Source of the DNA: Bacteroidota bacterium
Lineage (GTDB): Bacteria > Bacteroidota > Bacteroidia > B-17B0 > Aurantibacillaceae
Assembly: GCA_016711805.1 (NCBI GenBank)
Contig: JADJSH010000001.1
Location: 1 to 64,000, forward strand
Length of the DNA: 64,000 bases
Direction of reading: 5' to 3'
Shown: piece by piece, positions 7,574 to 15,279 of the stretch
Position numbering within the stretch: the stretch's first letter is position 1
Layout of the letters: every line of letters starts with the position of its first letter
Translations under genes and position numbers: made by a program
Notes under the pieces: model-generated
Seen by the model: the letters and a program-made list of their open reading frames with translations, nothing else
Told to the model about the DNA's origin: nothing
Database searches by the model: none

Positions 7574-8242
7574 TTATTTTTTTGGTTTGGTGGCTGAGCT
7601 CGTCGAAGCCATTTTCTTCAATTCTTTTTCTGTTTCTTCTTTTCCCCATGATGGCGATAAAGAAGATTCAGGTTTATATGTTTTTATTTTTTCTAAAACC
7701 AATTCAAAAGCAGGCTTTGCTTTTTTCTCTCCACCACCAAGTGCAGGTGGCGTATTTAAAATGGCTTTTGCTTTTACAAAATGTGCTCTTGGATTTGCCT
7801 CATTTAACTTCACCGCTTCCATCGCAAATTTAGTGGCCATGGCTCCGTATTTTTGTCCGCGTTGTGCTTTATTGACATTGATACGAGCTGCTACAATCAT
7901 GGATTTTAAAACTAACACTTCCGAATTATTTTTGCTTAACGAATCTGCCTTGTTAGCTAAAGCTTCTGCCTTATTGCATAAAGGATCAATTTCTATAGTT
8001 GGTTTTTCAAAAGCAGCCAGCGCATCACATAATCCAGCATAATAAAATGCTAGCCATTCCTTTTTTTCTGTTTTAGCTAATGCTTCAAAACCATTTGCAG
8101 CCTTTATAAAATCAGCAGGGGTTTTTGCGGATTCAAATAACTGAATATTTTTTTTCAATCCTTCTTTATAGCTTGCACTTTGTGCAGACACAGTAAATAC
8201 AGAGAAGATGGCAATAGTTAATGTATATAATTTCATTTTCAC
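7574..8242 (-). CDS. Exported TPR-like protein, first gene of the regulator operon
   Basis: A 222-residue protein with a signal peptide (MKMKLYTLTIAIFSVFTVSAQ) and helical Ala-rich repeats that resemble tetratricopeptide units (FYYAGLCDALAAF; ARINVNKAQRGQKYGAMATKFAMEAVKLNEANPRAHFVKAKA). It acts outside the cytoplasmic membrane. It starts an operon with the membrane protein (4 bases downstream) and the winged-helix regulator. The last residues (MASTSSATKPKK) are encoded by GGCTTCGACGAGCTCAGCC, which looks like an intergenic repeat fused into the reading frame. The specific function is unknown. Confidence 0.75.
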   Translation of the reverse strand: MKMKLYTLTIAIFSVFTVSAQSASYKEGLKKNIQLFESAKTPADFIKAANGFEALAKTEKKEWLAFYYAGLCDALAAFEKPTIEIDPLCNKAEALANKADSLSKNNSEVLVLKSMIVAARINVNKAQRGQKYGAMATKFAMEAVKLNEANPRAHFVKAKAILNTPPALGGGEKKAKPAFELVLEKIKTYKPESSLSPSWGKEETEKELKKMASTSSATKPKK

Positions 8243-8246
8243 GACA

Positions 8247-8277
8247 CAAATATAAACTAGTTTATAATATAAACCAA
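8247..8277 (-). promoter_or_regulatory. Promoter with 16-bp perfect palindrome for the TPR/regulator operon
   Basis: On the minus strand TATATTTG (plus 8247-8254) matches the -7 box TAnnTTTG, five bases before the ATG of the TPR gene, and TTG (plus 8275-8277) stands about 20 bases upstream. The perfect palindrome TATAAACTAGTTTATA (8251-8266) overlaps the -7 box and part of the spacer. A regulator bound there would block RNA polymerase. The winged-helix protein of the same operon is the obvious candidate. Confidence 0.6.
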
Positions 8278-8369
8278 ATTACTTGTCATTAAAATAGTTT
8301 ACTTAATCGGTTAAAAACATCTAAATAACTAATTATTAGCTATTTAAAGAAAATAATATTGTTAATAGC

Positions 8370-8398
8370 TTGTTATTAAATAAATTTGATTACCTTTG
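8370..8398 (+). promoter_or_regulatory. Promoter of the DEAD-box helicase
   Basis: TTG at 8370-8372, an 18-base spacer and TACCTTTG at 8391-8398, a perfect TAnnTTTG -7 box. Transcription would start near 8404, giving a leader of about 125 bases before the ATG at 8531. Confidence 0.7.
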
Positions 8399-8400
8399 CC

Positions 8401-8530
8401 CCGCAATTAGATTTAATATTTGCATCCAATACATTGTGAACGCGCCTACGTCGGGCTATAAAATGTTCACAGCTACTGCGGAAATTAAATCTTAGTTAGC
8501 AGCTAGTAATAATAATTTAAACAAAAACAA
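8401..8530 (+). promoter_or_regulatory. Long structured 5' leader of the DEAD-box helicase mRNA
   Basis: The leader contains competing complementary segments. AGATTTAAT (8409-8417) pairs with ATTAAATCT (8484-8492); TGTGAAC near 8433 pairs with GTTCACA near 8464; and CCGCA (8401-8405) is complementary to TGCGG (8477-8481) but cannot be nested with the first pair. There is no ORF or terminator. Long leaders controlling cold-shock helicases are known in other bacteria, so this may be a temperature-responsive leader; that is inference. Confidence 0.45.
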
Positions 8531-10483
8531 ATGACATTTCAAGAATTAGGCTTGGAGCCGATGCTCCTAAAAGCCGTGACCGAGATGGGCTTCGAAAATC
8601 CTACGCCTATCCAAGAACAAACTATTCCTCAGTTGAAGGATAAATCTACCGACATGGTAGCCCTTGCACAAACAGGAACAGGAAAAACTGCAGCATTTGG
8701 CCTGCCTTTATTAATGAAGTTAGATTTAAACTCTCGCTTCACTCAGTCTTTAATTTTAGCACCAACTCGTGAGTTATGTGTTCAAATCAGTAAAGATTTA
8801 ATTAACTATTCAAAATTCCTTAACGGATTAAGAGTAACTGCTGTTTACGGTGGAGCACCAATCATGTCTCAAATCCGTGATATTAAAGCTGGTTCTCAAG
8901 TAATTGTTGCAACTCCAGGTCGTTTAATCGACTTAATTGAGCGTAAAGCTATCGACTTATCTCATGTAGATGTAGTTGTATTAGATGAAGCTGATGAGAT
9001 GTTAAACATGGGCTTTAAAGATGATTTAGATCAAATTTTAAGTAACACACCTCCAACAAAAAATACATGGCTATTCTCTGCTACAATGCCTCGCGAAGTT
9101 GAGCGTATTGCAAGCAAATACATGGAATCTCCTTTAGAAATTTCTGTAGGTAAAAAGAATCAAGGTGCTGAAAATATTCAACATATTTACTACACAGTAA
9201 ATCAACGTGATCGTTACGCAGCTTTAAAACGTATTGCAGATTTTTACCCAGATATATTTGGTATTGTTTTCTGTCGTACAAAAGCAGAAACTCAAGATGT
9301 AGCTGATCAATTAATTAAAGATGGTTACAATGCTGATGCATTACATGGCGATTTATCTCAAGCACAACGTGATTTAGTAATGAAACGTTTCCGTAGCCAC
9401 ACGCTACAAATGTTAGTTGCAACCGATGTGGCTGCTCGTGGTATTGATGTTAATAATGTAACTCACGTAATCAACTATAACTTACCTGAAGAAGCAGAAA
9501 ACTACACGCACCGTTCGGGTCGTACTGGTAGAGCTGGTAAAACAGGTATCGCTATTGCAATCGTTACTCCTCGTGAAGTAAATAAAATTCGTGATATCGA
9601 ACGTATTATTCAAAATACATTCACTAAAGCTGATGTGCCAGATGGCGTTGCAGTTTGCGAAAAACAATTATTCCATTTAGTTCATAAATTACATAATGTA
9701 GAGGTAAAAGACGATGAAATCGAAACTTACCTTCCAAAAATTTATGATGAATTAAAAGATTTATCAAAAGAAGAATTAATTAAACGTTTTATTTCTGAAG
9801 AGTTCAATCGTTTTTATGCTTACTACCAAAATTCTCAAGATTTAAACATTGGTAATGATGGAAATAACGGTAAAACAACTCGTTTCTTCATGAATATGGG
9901 CGAATTAGATGGATTTAACCGTAATTCTATCAAAGATTTCTTAGTGGAGATTTCTGGTATCAATGCTCGTGTTATTTTCAATGTAGATGTTAAAAATTCA
10001 TTCTCTTTCTTTGAAACAGAAAACAAACATGTGGATGAGTTCTTAGCTTTAAACAAAAAAGGAATTGAGTTTAATGCTCGTGTGATTTCTTTTGAAGTTT
10101 CTAAAGCAAAACCTTCTGGCGGATACGGTGAAAAACGTTCTTACGGTGGTGGTTCAAGAGAAGATGGTCGCCGTTCATACGGTGGCGGTGGTGGCGGAGA
10201 ACGTCGCTCATACGGTGGAAATCGCGAAGGTGGTGGAGAACGTAAATCTTATGGTGGCGGAGAACGCAAAACTTACGGAGGTGGCGAAAGCCGTTCTTAC
10301 TCAGGTGGTGGCGAACGTCGTTCATCTTATGGTGGAAACAAAGAAGGTGGAGACCGTAAACCATTTAACCGCGAAGGTGGTTCTGGTGGCGGCGAAAGAC
10401 GCTCATTTGACAAACCAAGTGGAGAAAGATCTTTTAGCGGAAACCGCGAAGGAGCAGAACGTAGAAAGCGTTTTACTAAATAA
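8531..10483 (+). CDS. deaD: DEAD-box ATP-dependent RNA helicase, CsdA/DeaD type
   Basis: A 650-residue helicase with all core motifs: Q motif near residue 28, Walker A AQTGTGKT (46-53), PTREL near 78, DEAD (152-155), SAT (183-185) and HRSGRTGRAG (about 331-340). A DbpA-like RNA-binding domain follows (about 450-530), and the last 115 residues are a Gly/Arg/Ser-rich tail with repeats of the type RRSYGGG. The tail is like those in RNA chaperone helicases and probably binds RNA non-specifically. It likely acts in ribosome assembly and mRNA remodelling at low temperature. The long leader fits cold-shock control, and ribosomal protein genes follow. Confidence 0.92.
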   Translation: MTFQELGLEPMLLKAVTEMGFENPTPIQEQTIPQLKDKSTDMVALAQTGTGKTAAFGLPLLMKLDLNSRFTQSLILAPTRELCVQISKDLINYSKFLNGLRVTAVYGGAPIMSQIRDIKAGSQVIVATPGRLIDLIERKAIDLSHVDVVVLDEADEMLNMGFKDDLDQILSNTPPTKNTWLFSATMPREVERIASKYMESPLEISVGKKNQGAENIQHIYYTVNQRDRYAALKRIADFYPDIFGIVFCRTKAETQDVADQLIKDGYNADALHGDLSQAQRDLVMKRFRSHTLQMLVATDVAARGIDVNNVTHVINYNLPEEAENYTHRSGRTGRAGKTGIAIAIVTPREVNKIRDIERIIQNTFTKADVPDGVAVCEKQLFHLVHKLHNVEVKDDEIETYLPKIYDELKDLSKEELIKRFISEEFNRFYAYYQNSQDLNIGNDGNNGKTTRFFMNMGELDGFNRNSIKDFLVEISGINARVIFNVDVKNSFSFFETENKHVDEFLALNKKGIEFNARVISFEVSKAKPSGGYGEKRSYGGGSREDGRRSYGGGGGGERRSYGGNREGGGERKSYGGGERKTYGGGESRSYSGGGERRSSYGGNKEGGDRKPFNREGGSGGGERRSFDKPSGERSFSGNREGAERRKRFTK

Positions 10484-10537
10484 ATTTAGATAATTTGGAC
10501 GCAAGTATATTATTTTTTGAAAAAAACCTACTATTTT

Positions 10538-10567
10538 TTGTAGGTTAAAAAAGAAATACTATATTTG
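10538..10567 (+). promoter_or_regulatory. Promoter of the rpmB-rpmG-DUF4295 operon
   Basis: TTG at 10538-10540, a 19-base spacer and TATATTTG at 10560-10567, a perfect TAnnTTTG box; the start of rpmB is 41 bases downstream. The upstream AACCTAC/GTAGGTT inverted repeat (about 10526-10546) overlaps the -33 box and could be a weak terminator of the helicase gene or an operator. Confidence 0.65.
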
Positions 10568-10607
10568 CGTCCCTATTTTAAGGGATAACATTTAAAGATT
10601 ATACAAC

Positions 10608-10844
10608 ATGTCACGTATTTGTCAATTAACAGGTAAAAAAGCGATGAAAGGAAATAACGTTTCTTTCTCGAACGCTAAAAGCCGTCGTCAGTTTAAAGTA
10701 AACTTAAAAACTAAAAAGTTTTTTGTTCCTGAAACTGGAGAATGGGTTGTTTTACGCGTATCTACATCAGCTATCAAGAATATTAATAAAAAAGGAATTT
10801 TTGCTTGTTTAAAAGAAGCTGTAGAAGGCGGAATTTTAGCTTAA
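10608..10844 (+). CDS. rpmB: 50S ribosomal protein L28
   Basis: A 78-residue protein beginning MSRICQLTGKKAMKGNNVSFS with the L28 core SNAKSRRQFKVNLKTKKFFVPE and the ending IKNINKKGIFACLKEA. It lacks the paired CxxC zinc motifs, so it is the zinc-free form. It is the first gene of a three-gene ribosomal operon; rpmG starts 21 bases later. Confidence 0.97.
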   Translation: MSRICQLTGKKAMKGNNVSFSNAKSRRQFKVNLKTKKFFVPETGEWVVLRVSTSAIKNINKKGIFACLKEAVEGGILA

Positions 10845-10865
10845 TTCAATAAATAACAGAAGAAA

Positions 10866-11048
10866 ATGGCAAAGAAAGGTAATAGAATTCAAGTAATTTT
10901 AGAGTGCACAGAGCACAAAGACAGTGGTAAACACGGGACATCTCGTTACATTACTACTAAAAACAAAAAAAATACTCCTGATCGTATTGAGTTGAAAAAA
11001 TACAACCCGATCTTGAAGAAAATGACAACTCATAAAGAGATTAAATAA
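10866..11048 (+). CDS. rpmG: 50S ribosomal protein L33
   Basis: A 60-residue protein starting MAKKGNRIQVILECTEH with the L33 features SRYITTKNKKNTPDRIELKKYNP and LKKMTTHKE. It has only one cysteine, so it is the zinc-independent type. It lies between L28 and the DUF4295 gene, an order conserved in Bacteroidota. Confidence 0.97.
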   Translation: MAKKGNRIQVILECTEHKDSGKHGTSRYITTKNKKNTPDRIELKKYNPILKKMTTHKEIK

Positions 11049-11068
11049 TCCATTAAAACTAAGAAGAA

Positions 11069-11221
11069 ATGGCAAAGAAGGTTGTAGCAACACTAAAAAC
11101 TGGTAAAGGAAATAGCTTTACTAAAGTAATTAAAGTAATTAGATCTCCAAAAACTGGTGCTTATGCATTCCGTGAGGAAATCGTTCAAAACGAATTAGTA
11201 GCTGATTATTTAAAGAAATAA
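11069..11221 (+). CDS. DUF4295 domain small protein, ribosome-operon partner
   Basis: A 50-residue basic protein (MAKKVVATLKTGKGNSFTKV at the start, EEIVQNELVADYLKK at the end). It matches DUF4295, a Bacteroidota-specific family always found after rpmG, whose position and charge suggest a ribosome-associated role. It is 20 bases after rpmG and is followed by a terminator, so it closes the operon. Confidence 0.9.
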   Translation: MAKKVVATLKTGKGNSFTKVIKVIRSPKTGAYAFREEIVQNELVADYLKK

Positions 11222-11241
11222 TTTGCTTTAATATATTAAAG

Positions 11242-11278
11242 AAAGCTTCTTCCGAAACGAAGGAGCTTTTTTGTTTTT
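11242..11278 (+). terminator. Rho-independent terminator of the rpmB operon
   Basis: The stem AAAGCTTCTTC and GAAGGAGCTTT (one G-U pair) with loop CGAAAC is followed by TTTTGTTTTT, 20 bases after the DUF4295 stop. Confidence 0.88.
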
Positions 11279-11290
11279 ACTATATTAATT

Positions 11291-11405
11291 TAATAGGAAC
11301 ACAGTTAAAACTGATATAGCGGATTTACACAGATTTTCTTATCGAATATATGAAACACCAATCCGTATTAATCAGTCAAATCCGTTTCATCTGCGTTCCT
11401 ATTTC
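11291..11405. repeat. Imperfect long inverted repeat upstream of ftsY
   Basis: The left arm begins AATAGGAACACAG and the right arm ends CTGCGTTCCTATTT; between them lie AGCGGATTTACACAGATT and AATCCGTATTAATCAGTCAAAT, which are also roughly complementary. The arms could fold over about 45 bases. It resembles the part at 1620-1660. It is an intergenic repeat type seen widely in Bacteroidota. No ORF. Confidence 0.6.
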
Positions 11406-11427
11406 AATATTGCACCGATATTTTTAA

Positions 11428-11435
11428 TACATTTG
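11428..11435 (+). promoter_or_regulatory. -7 box of ftsY
   Basis: TACATTTG matches TAnnTTTG exactly and lies 22 bases before the ftsY ATG. The best upstream TTG gives a spacer of only 15 bases, so the -33 box is unclear. Confidence 0.5.
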
Positions 11436-11456
11436 TACCCTACTACAAAACACATT

Positions 11457-12437
11457 ATGGGATTTTTCAGTAAACTATTTGGCAAAGAAGAAAAAGAAAG
11501 TTTAAATGAAGGTTTATCAAAAACGAAAGAAAGTTTTTTTGGTAAACTTGCCAAAGCTGTTGCTGGAAAATCAACTGTTGATGCTGATGTATTAGATAAC
11601 TTAGAAGAAGTTCTAATCTCAGGCGATGTTGGTGTTAACACCACTCTTAAAATCATTAAACGTATTGAAGCTCGCGTAGCTGCCAATAAATATGTAGGCA
11701 CTGGCGAATTAAATAATTTATTGAAAGAAGAAGTAGCTGCCTTATTAACCGAAAATAATTCTACCGATACCATCTCTTTTGAAATCCCTAAATTACCATT
11801 GAGCGCAACTGGCGAAAAAACTCCTTATGTGATTATGGTAGTTGGTGTAAATGGCGTTGGTAAAACAACAACCATTGGTAAACTATCTCATCAATTTAAA
11901 AAAGCAGGCTATCACGTTGTACTTGGTGCTGCAGATACCTTTAGAGCTGCTGCTGTAGAGCAATTAACTATTTGGAGTCAGCGTGTGGGTGTTGATATTG
12001 TATCACAAGGAATGAATGCAGATCCTGCAAGTGTCGCGTTTGATACATTGAGCAGCGCAAAAGCAAAAGGCGCTGACGTCGTGATTATTGATACGGCTGG
12101 ACGTTTACATAACAAGATTAACTTAATGAATGAGTTAACTAAAATTAAAAACGTGATGAAGAAGGTTATTCCTGATGCGCCACACGATGTGCTTTTAGTT
12201 TTGGATGCAAGTACTGGACAAAATGCTATTGAACAATGTAAACAGTTTACTGCCGCAACAGATGTATCTGCTTTAGCATTAACCAAATTAGATGGTACCG
12301 CTAAAGGCGGTGTTGTGATTGGCATTTCCGATGAATTTAAAATTCCCGTAAAATATATTGGTGTAGGCGAAAAAATGGAAGACCTACAAGTGTTTAACCG
12401 CACTGAGTTTGTAGATAGTTTGTTCTCACAAAATTAA
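11457..12437 (+). CDS. ftsY: Signal recognition particle receptor FtsY
   Basis: A 326-residue SRP GTPase with the N domain (about 1-110) and G domain: P-loop GVNGVGKTTT (130-139), DTFRAAA near 171, DTAGR near 217 and TKLDG near 277. The acidic A domain is short, as in this phylum. It docks ribosome-SRP complexes to the membrane. I start it at ATG 11457 (MGFFSKLFGK); the frame extends to a TTG 24 bases upstream that coincides with the -7 box and cannot be the start. The gene follows the ribosomal operon, as is usual in Bacteroidota. Confidence 0.96.
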   Translation: MGFFSKLFGKEEKESLNEGLSKTKESFFGKLAKAVAGKSTVDADVLDNLEEVLISGDVGVNTTLKIIKRIEARVAANKYVGTGELNNLLKEEVAALLTENNSTDTISFEIPKLPLSATGEKTPYVIMVVGVNGVGKTTTIGKLSHQFKKAGYHVVLGAADTFRAAAVEQLTIWSQRVGVDIVSQGMNADPASVAFDTLSSAKAKGADVVIIDTAGRLHNKINLMNELTKIKNVMKKVIPDAPHDVLLVLDASTGQNAIEQCKQFTAATDVSALALTKLDGTAKGGVVIGISDEFKIPVKYIGVGEKMEDLQVFNRTEFVDSLFSQN

Positions 12438-12440
12438 ATT

Positions 12441-13230
12441 ATGAAATTCTTTTTTTGCACAATAATTAGCTTTTTTAGTTACTGTGCAATATCTCAAAAT
12501 AACACAGTTCTTCTTGAAGGAACTGTCTCAATGGATGATGAAAAAGATCCTGTAGAGAATGCTATTATTCACTTAAAATTATCCTCGGGAACTATGCTCG
12601 AAGAAAAGACAGATGTTTTTGGCAAATATAAATTTATCGTAAAAGATACAACATCAAACTTTAGTATAACCTTAGTAACTGACAAAAGTACAAGGTCATT
12701 ATCAAGATCATCGTCTTGCTTTTTTGCAACAAAGGATGAAGGCAAAGGAACATTAAAAGCAAATACAAATTTTGTCAAAGATTTTCAATTAGTAAAAGTC
12801 CTTGATTGCGGAATGCGCATGCCAACTATTTTATTTTATAAAAATTCACTTTCGTGTTGCAATGACTCACTTCATAAAATTAAGCCAACTAACTACGAAA
12901 CTTTTGAAAACGCAACAAACATGCTTTATCAAACACTAAAAGATAATCCAACAATATCAATAGAATTGGCTGGACACGCGTCTATGGAAGAAAATAAACC
13001 AGATAAGTTATCAAAGCAAAGAGCCAATACTATTAAACGTGCGTTAGTGTCAAAAAGGGATTAATAAAAAAAGAATACAAACGAAAGGCTGGGGCACTGA
13101 AAAGCCGTTGTTTAAAACTGAACAAATCGAAAAAGCAATTCGCGAAGAAGAAAAAGCAGTCTTACATTTAAAAAATCAACGCGTAGTTTTTAGAATTATA
13201 AGTTGGGATTTTGTAGAAGAAAAGAAATAG
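12441..13230 (+). CDS. Exported OmpA-like protein, frameshifted in its C-terminal domain
   Basis: The first frame (12441-13064) gives 207 residues: a signal peptide (FFFCTIISFFSYCAISQ), a carboxypeptidase-regulatory-like beta domain (VLLEGTVSMDDEKDPVENAI, GKYKFIV) and the start of an OmpA domain (IELAGHASMEENKPDKLSKQRANTIKRALVSK). It then stops. Dropping one A from the run at 13052-13056 continues the domain as GINKKRIQTKGWGTEKPLF and ends at 13230 with RVVFRIISWDFVEEKK. NxxLSxxRAxxI and KGWG/E are diagnostic OmpA residues, so the fused form of about 262 residues is the likely intact protein, which would bind peptidoglycan. It starts 3 bases after ftsY. Confidence 0.75.
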
Positions 13231-13235
13231 TTCGA

Positions 13236-13275
13236 ACATCCTCCGCCCTGCGGGCACCTCCTTCAAAGGAGGAAT
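13236..13275. repeat. Short intergenic repeat CCTCCGCCCTGCGGGC
   Basis: CATCCTCCGCCCTGCGGGCA and CCTCCTTCAAAGGAGGA make two short hairpins back to back. The G+C-rich sequence stands out from its AT-rich surroundings and matches a common intergenic element type in Bacteroidota. It lies between convergent genes. Confidence 0.5.
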
Positions 13276-13325
13276 AAGAACAAAAAACTAATCTCCTATA
13301 AAACTTAATCCCCTAATTTTTCATC

Positions 13326-14408
13326 TCACACCAAACTATTCTGTATTCTAATGCTTTCAATATGGATCGCTTCCAAATAGTTTTTTATAAACTCATTGCT
13401 CAGTCCCACTTGTTCTCCTTTTTTAATGGATCTTTCTAATACTTCATTATAACGCGAAGATTGCAATACAGTTACTTGACTATTTTTCTTTATCTCCCCT
13501 ATTTGCTTGGCGACATTCATTCTGTTGGAAATAAGTGAAATTAATTCTTCATCTAAATGATTAATTTGTTCTCGCAAATTATCTAACTGTTTTACAAATG
13601 CCGCTTCATTAGAACTACTGTTCTTACGAATAATAGCTTCTAACAATTGTTTTAAATCCTCTGGTGTGAGTTGCTGTTGCATATCTGTTAAAGCAACATC
13701 TGGGTCATAATGCGACTCAATCATTAATCCATCATAATCTAAATCCACACTTTTTTGTGATACTGAAAGTAACCCTGTTCTGTTACCGCAAATATGCGAA
13801 GGATCACAAATTAAAGGCATATCAGGGAACAAGCGTTTCATCTCAATTGGAATTTGCCACATGGGCACATTACGGTATTCAGTATTACCATAAGACGTGA
13901 AACCTCTATGAATTAAACCTATATCTGTAATGCCACTTTTTTGCAATCGCTCAATAGCGCCAATCCATAATTTAATATCTGGATTCACTGGATTTTTGAT
14001 GAGCACCGTTTGATTCGTTCCTTTTAAGGCATCTGCTATTTGTTGCACACTGAAAGGATTCACCGTTGTGCGTGCACCAATCCATAACACATCTACTTCA
14101 AAACTCAAAGCATCTTCCACATGCTTTGCTGTAGCAACTTCTACAGCAGTTTGTAGACCTGTTATTTTTTTAGCTTTCAATAACCAAGGCAATGCCTTTG
14201 TTCCATTTCCTTCAAAGCTTCCTGGATTGGTTCGTGGTTTCCAAATACCTGCTCGCAAGATATCTACTTTTTTAGTGTGTGATAATTCTATTGCCGTTCT
14301 CAGCAATTGTTCTTCGCTTTCTGCACTGCAGGGTCCAGCCAACACTAATCCTTTTTTGTAAATGAGATTATGATGGACTTGTTTTGTTGTTTCAATTAAA
14401 GGTTTCAT
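13326..14408 (-). CDS. Bifunctional DAHP synthase / chorismate mutase
   Basis: A 360-residue fusion. Residues 1-260 are a KDO8PS/DAHPS-type barrel (GLVLAGPCSAESEEQLLRTA, RAGIWKPRTNPGSFEG, LICDPSHICGNR), condensing phosphoenolpyruvate with erythrose 4-phosphate. Residues about 270-360 are an AroQ-type chorismate mutase (LDNLREQINHLDEELISLISNRMNVAKQIGEIKK). The fusion commits and branches flux to Phe/Tyr and is typical of Bacteroidota. Its ATG overlaps the pheA stop by one base (TAATG), so it is the third gene of the asnA-pheA operon and under the same leader control. Confidence 0.94.
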   Translation of the reverse strand: MKPLIETTKQVHHNLIYKKGLVLAGPCSAESEEQLLRTAIELSHTKKVDILRAGIWKPRTNPGSFEGNGTKALPWLLKAKKITGLQTAVEVATAKHVEDALSFEVDVLWIGARTTVNPFSVQQIADALKGTNQTVLIKNPVNPDIKLWIGAIERLQKSGITDIGLIHRGFTSYGNTEYRNVPMWQIPIEMKRLFPDMPLICDPSHICGNRTGLLSVSQKSVDLDYDGLMIESHYDPDVALTDMQQQLTPEDLKQLLEAIIRKNSSSNEAAFVKQLDNLREQINHLDEELISLISNRMNVAKQIGEIKKNSQVTVLQSSRYNEVLERSIKKGEQVGLSNEFIKNYLEAIHIESIRIQNSLV

Positions 14409-15277
14409 TAATTTAAATTTTTAAGAGTATTAAGCTCATTGATTAATTTTGGCTTATAGGCTTCGCTTCTATATACACCAAGCACTTTTAAGTTCACTGT
14501 TTCTTTTTGCAAATCAGAGATACATGTTTCGAAAACAGATTTATAATCAAATTCAATATCCAAATGAAATGGATAAGCATTTGAATTGTTGGGAATTGGC
14601 AAGCTTTGAATCTTACTTAAATTCAAATGGTGTTTTTTAATAACATCTAACACTGCACTTAATTTCCCAGCTTCATTCATCACCTGCAAAGTCACAGATG
14701 CCTTATTAGGATTAGAAACATAATCGCTGCCTTTACTTAAAATATAAAAGCGAGTGAAATTTTGTTTTACATCACACACATTATCTACCAACACTTCCAA
14801 ATTATATGCTTTTGCTAATGTTGGCCCACCAATAACAGCTAATTTACCAGAGCGATCCTCTGTCACCATTTTAGCGCAAGAGGAAGTGTCTTTGTATTCT
14901 GTTACTAATAAATTATCATGCTCAGATAAAAACAACTGGCTTTGACCTAAGGCCATAGGATGAGAAATTACTTCTTTGATATCCGCTAACCGACTGTCTT
15001 TCTTTCCTAATAGCTGCAGTTCTATCGGTAAATAAATTTCTCCAATCACTCTTAAGTCATAATTTTCAATCAATTGATAATTCAATAAAATGCTTCCTGC
15101 TACTTTGTTTTCAATGGCTATAATGCCATAGTCTACTTTATTATTCGCAATTTTATCGCACACTTCTTTAAATGATCCACATTCTTTAACGGAGACATCT
15201 TCGCCAAAGTATTTTTTAGCAGCTAAATCGTGGAATGATGATACGGAGCCTTGTATGGCTATTAAATGGTTTCTCAT
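14408..15277 (-). CDS. pheA: Prephenate dehydratase
   Basis: A 289-residue monofunctional prephenate dehydratase: AIQGSVSSFHDLAAKKYFG at the start, the domain motif NFTRFYIL near 175 with the conserved Thr-Arg-Phe, and a C-terminal ACT domain from about residue 195 (GKLSAVLDVIKKHHLNLSKIQSLPI) that binds phenylalanine for feedback inhibition. It converts prephenate to phenylpyruvate. It sits 2 bases after asnA and overlaps the DAHP synthase gene. Confidence 0.94.
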   Translation of the reverse strand: MRNHLIAIQGSVSSFHDLAAKKYFGEDVSVKECGSFKEVCDKIANNKVDYGIIAIENKVAGSILLNYQLIENYDLRVIGEIYLPIELQLLGKKDSRLADIKEVISHPMALGQSQLFLSEHDNLLVTEYKDTSSCAKMVTEDRSGKLAVIGGPTLAKAYNLEVLVDNVCDVKQNFTRFYILSKGSDYVSNPNKASVTLQVMNEAGKLSAVLDVIKKHHLNLSKIQSLPIPNNSNAYPFHLDIEFDYKSVFETCISDLQKETVNLKVLGVYRSEAYKPKLINELNTLKNLN

Positions 15278-15279
15278 AA

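Noticed and set aside
7587..8042. 151-codon plus-strand frame opposite the TPR gene
   Set aside because: It is antisense to the TPR-like protein, and the minus-strand frame has a clear signal peptide, start and operon context.
9081..10056. Several short minus-strand frames inside the DEAD-box helicase
   Set aside because: All are shadows of the helicase; none has a plausible start or conserved motif.
10092..10493. A 133-codon reading frame overlapping the helicase tail, and a similar minus-strand frame at 10101-10364
   Set aside because: Both are shadows of the Gly/Arg repeat region: low-complexity Val/Ala or His-rich products, in the wrong frame, within a well-supported gene.
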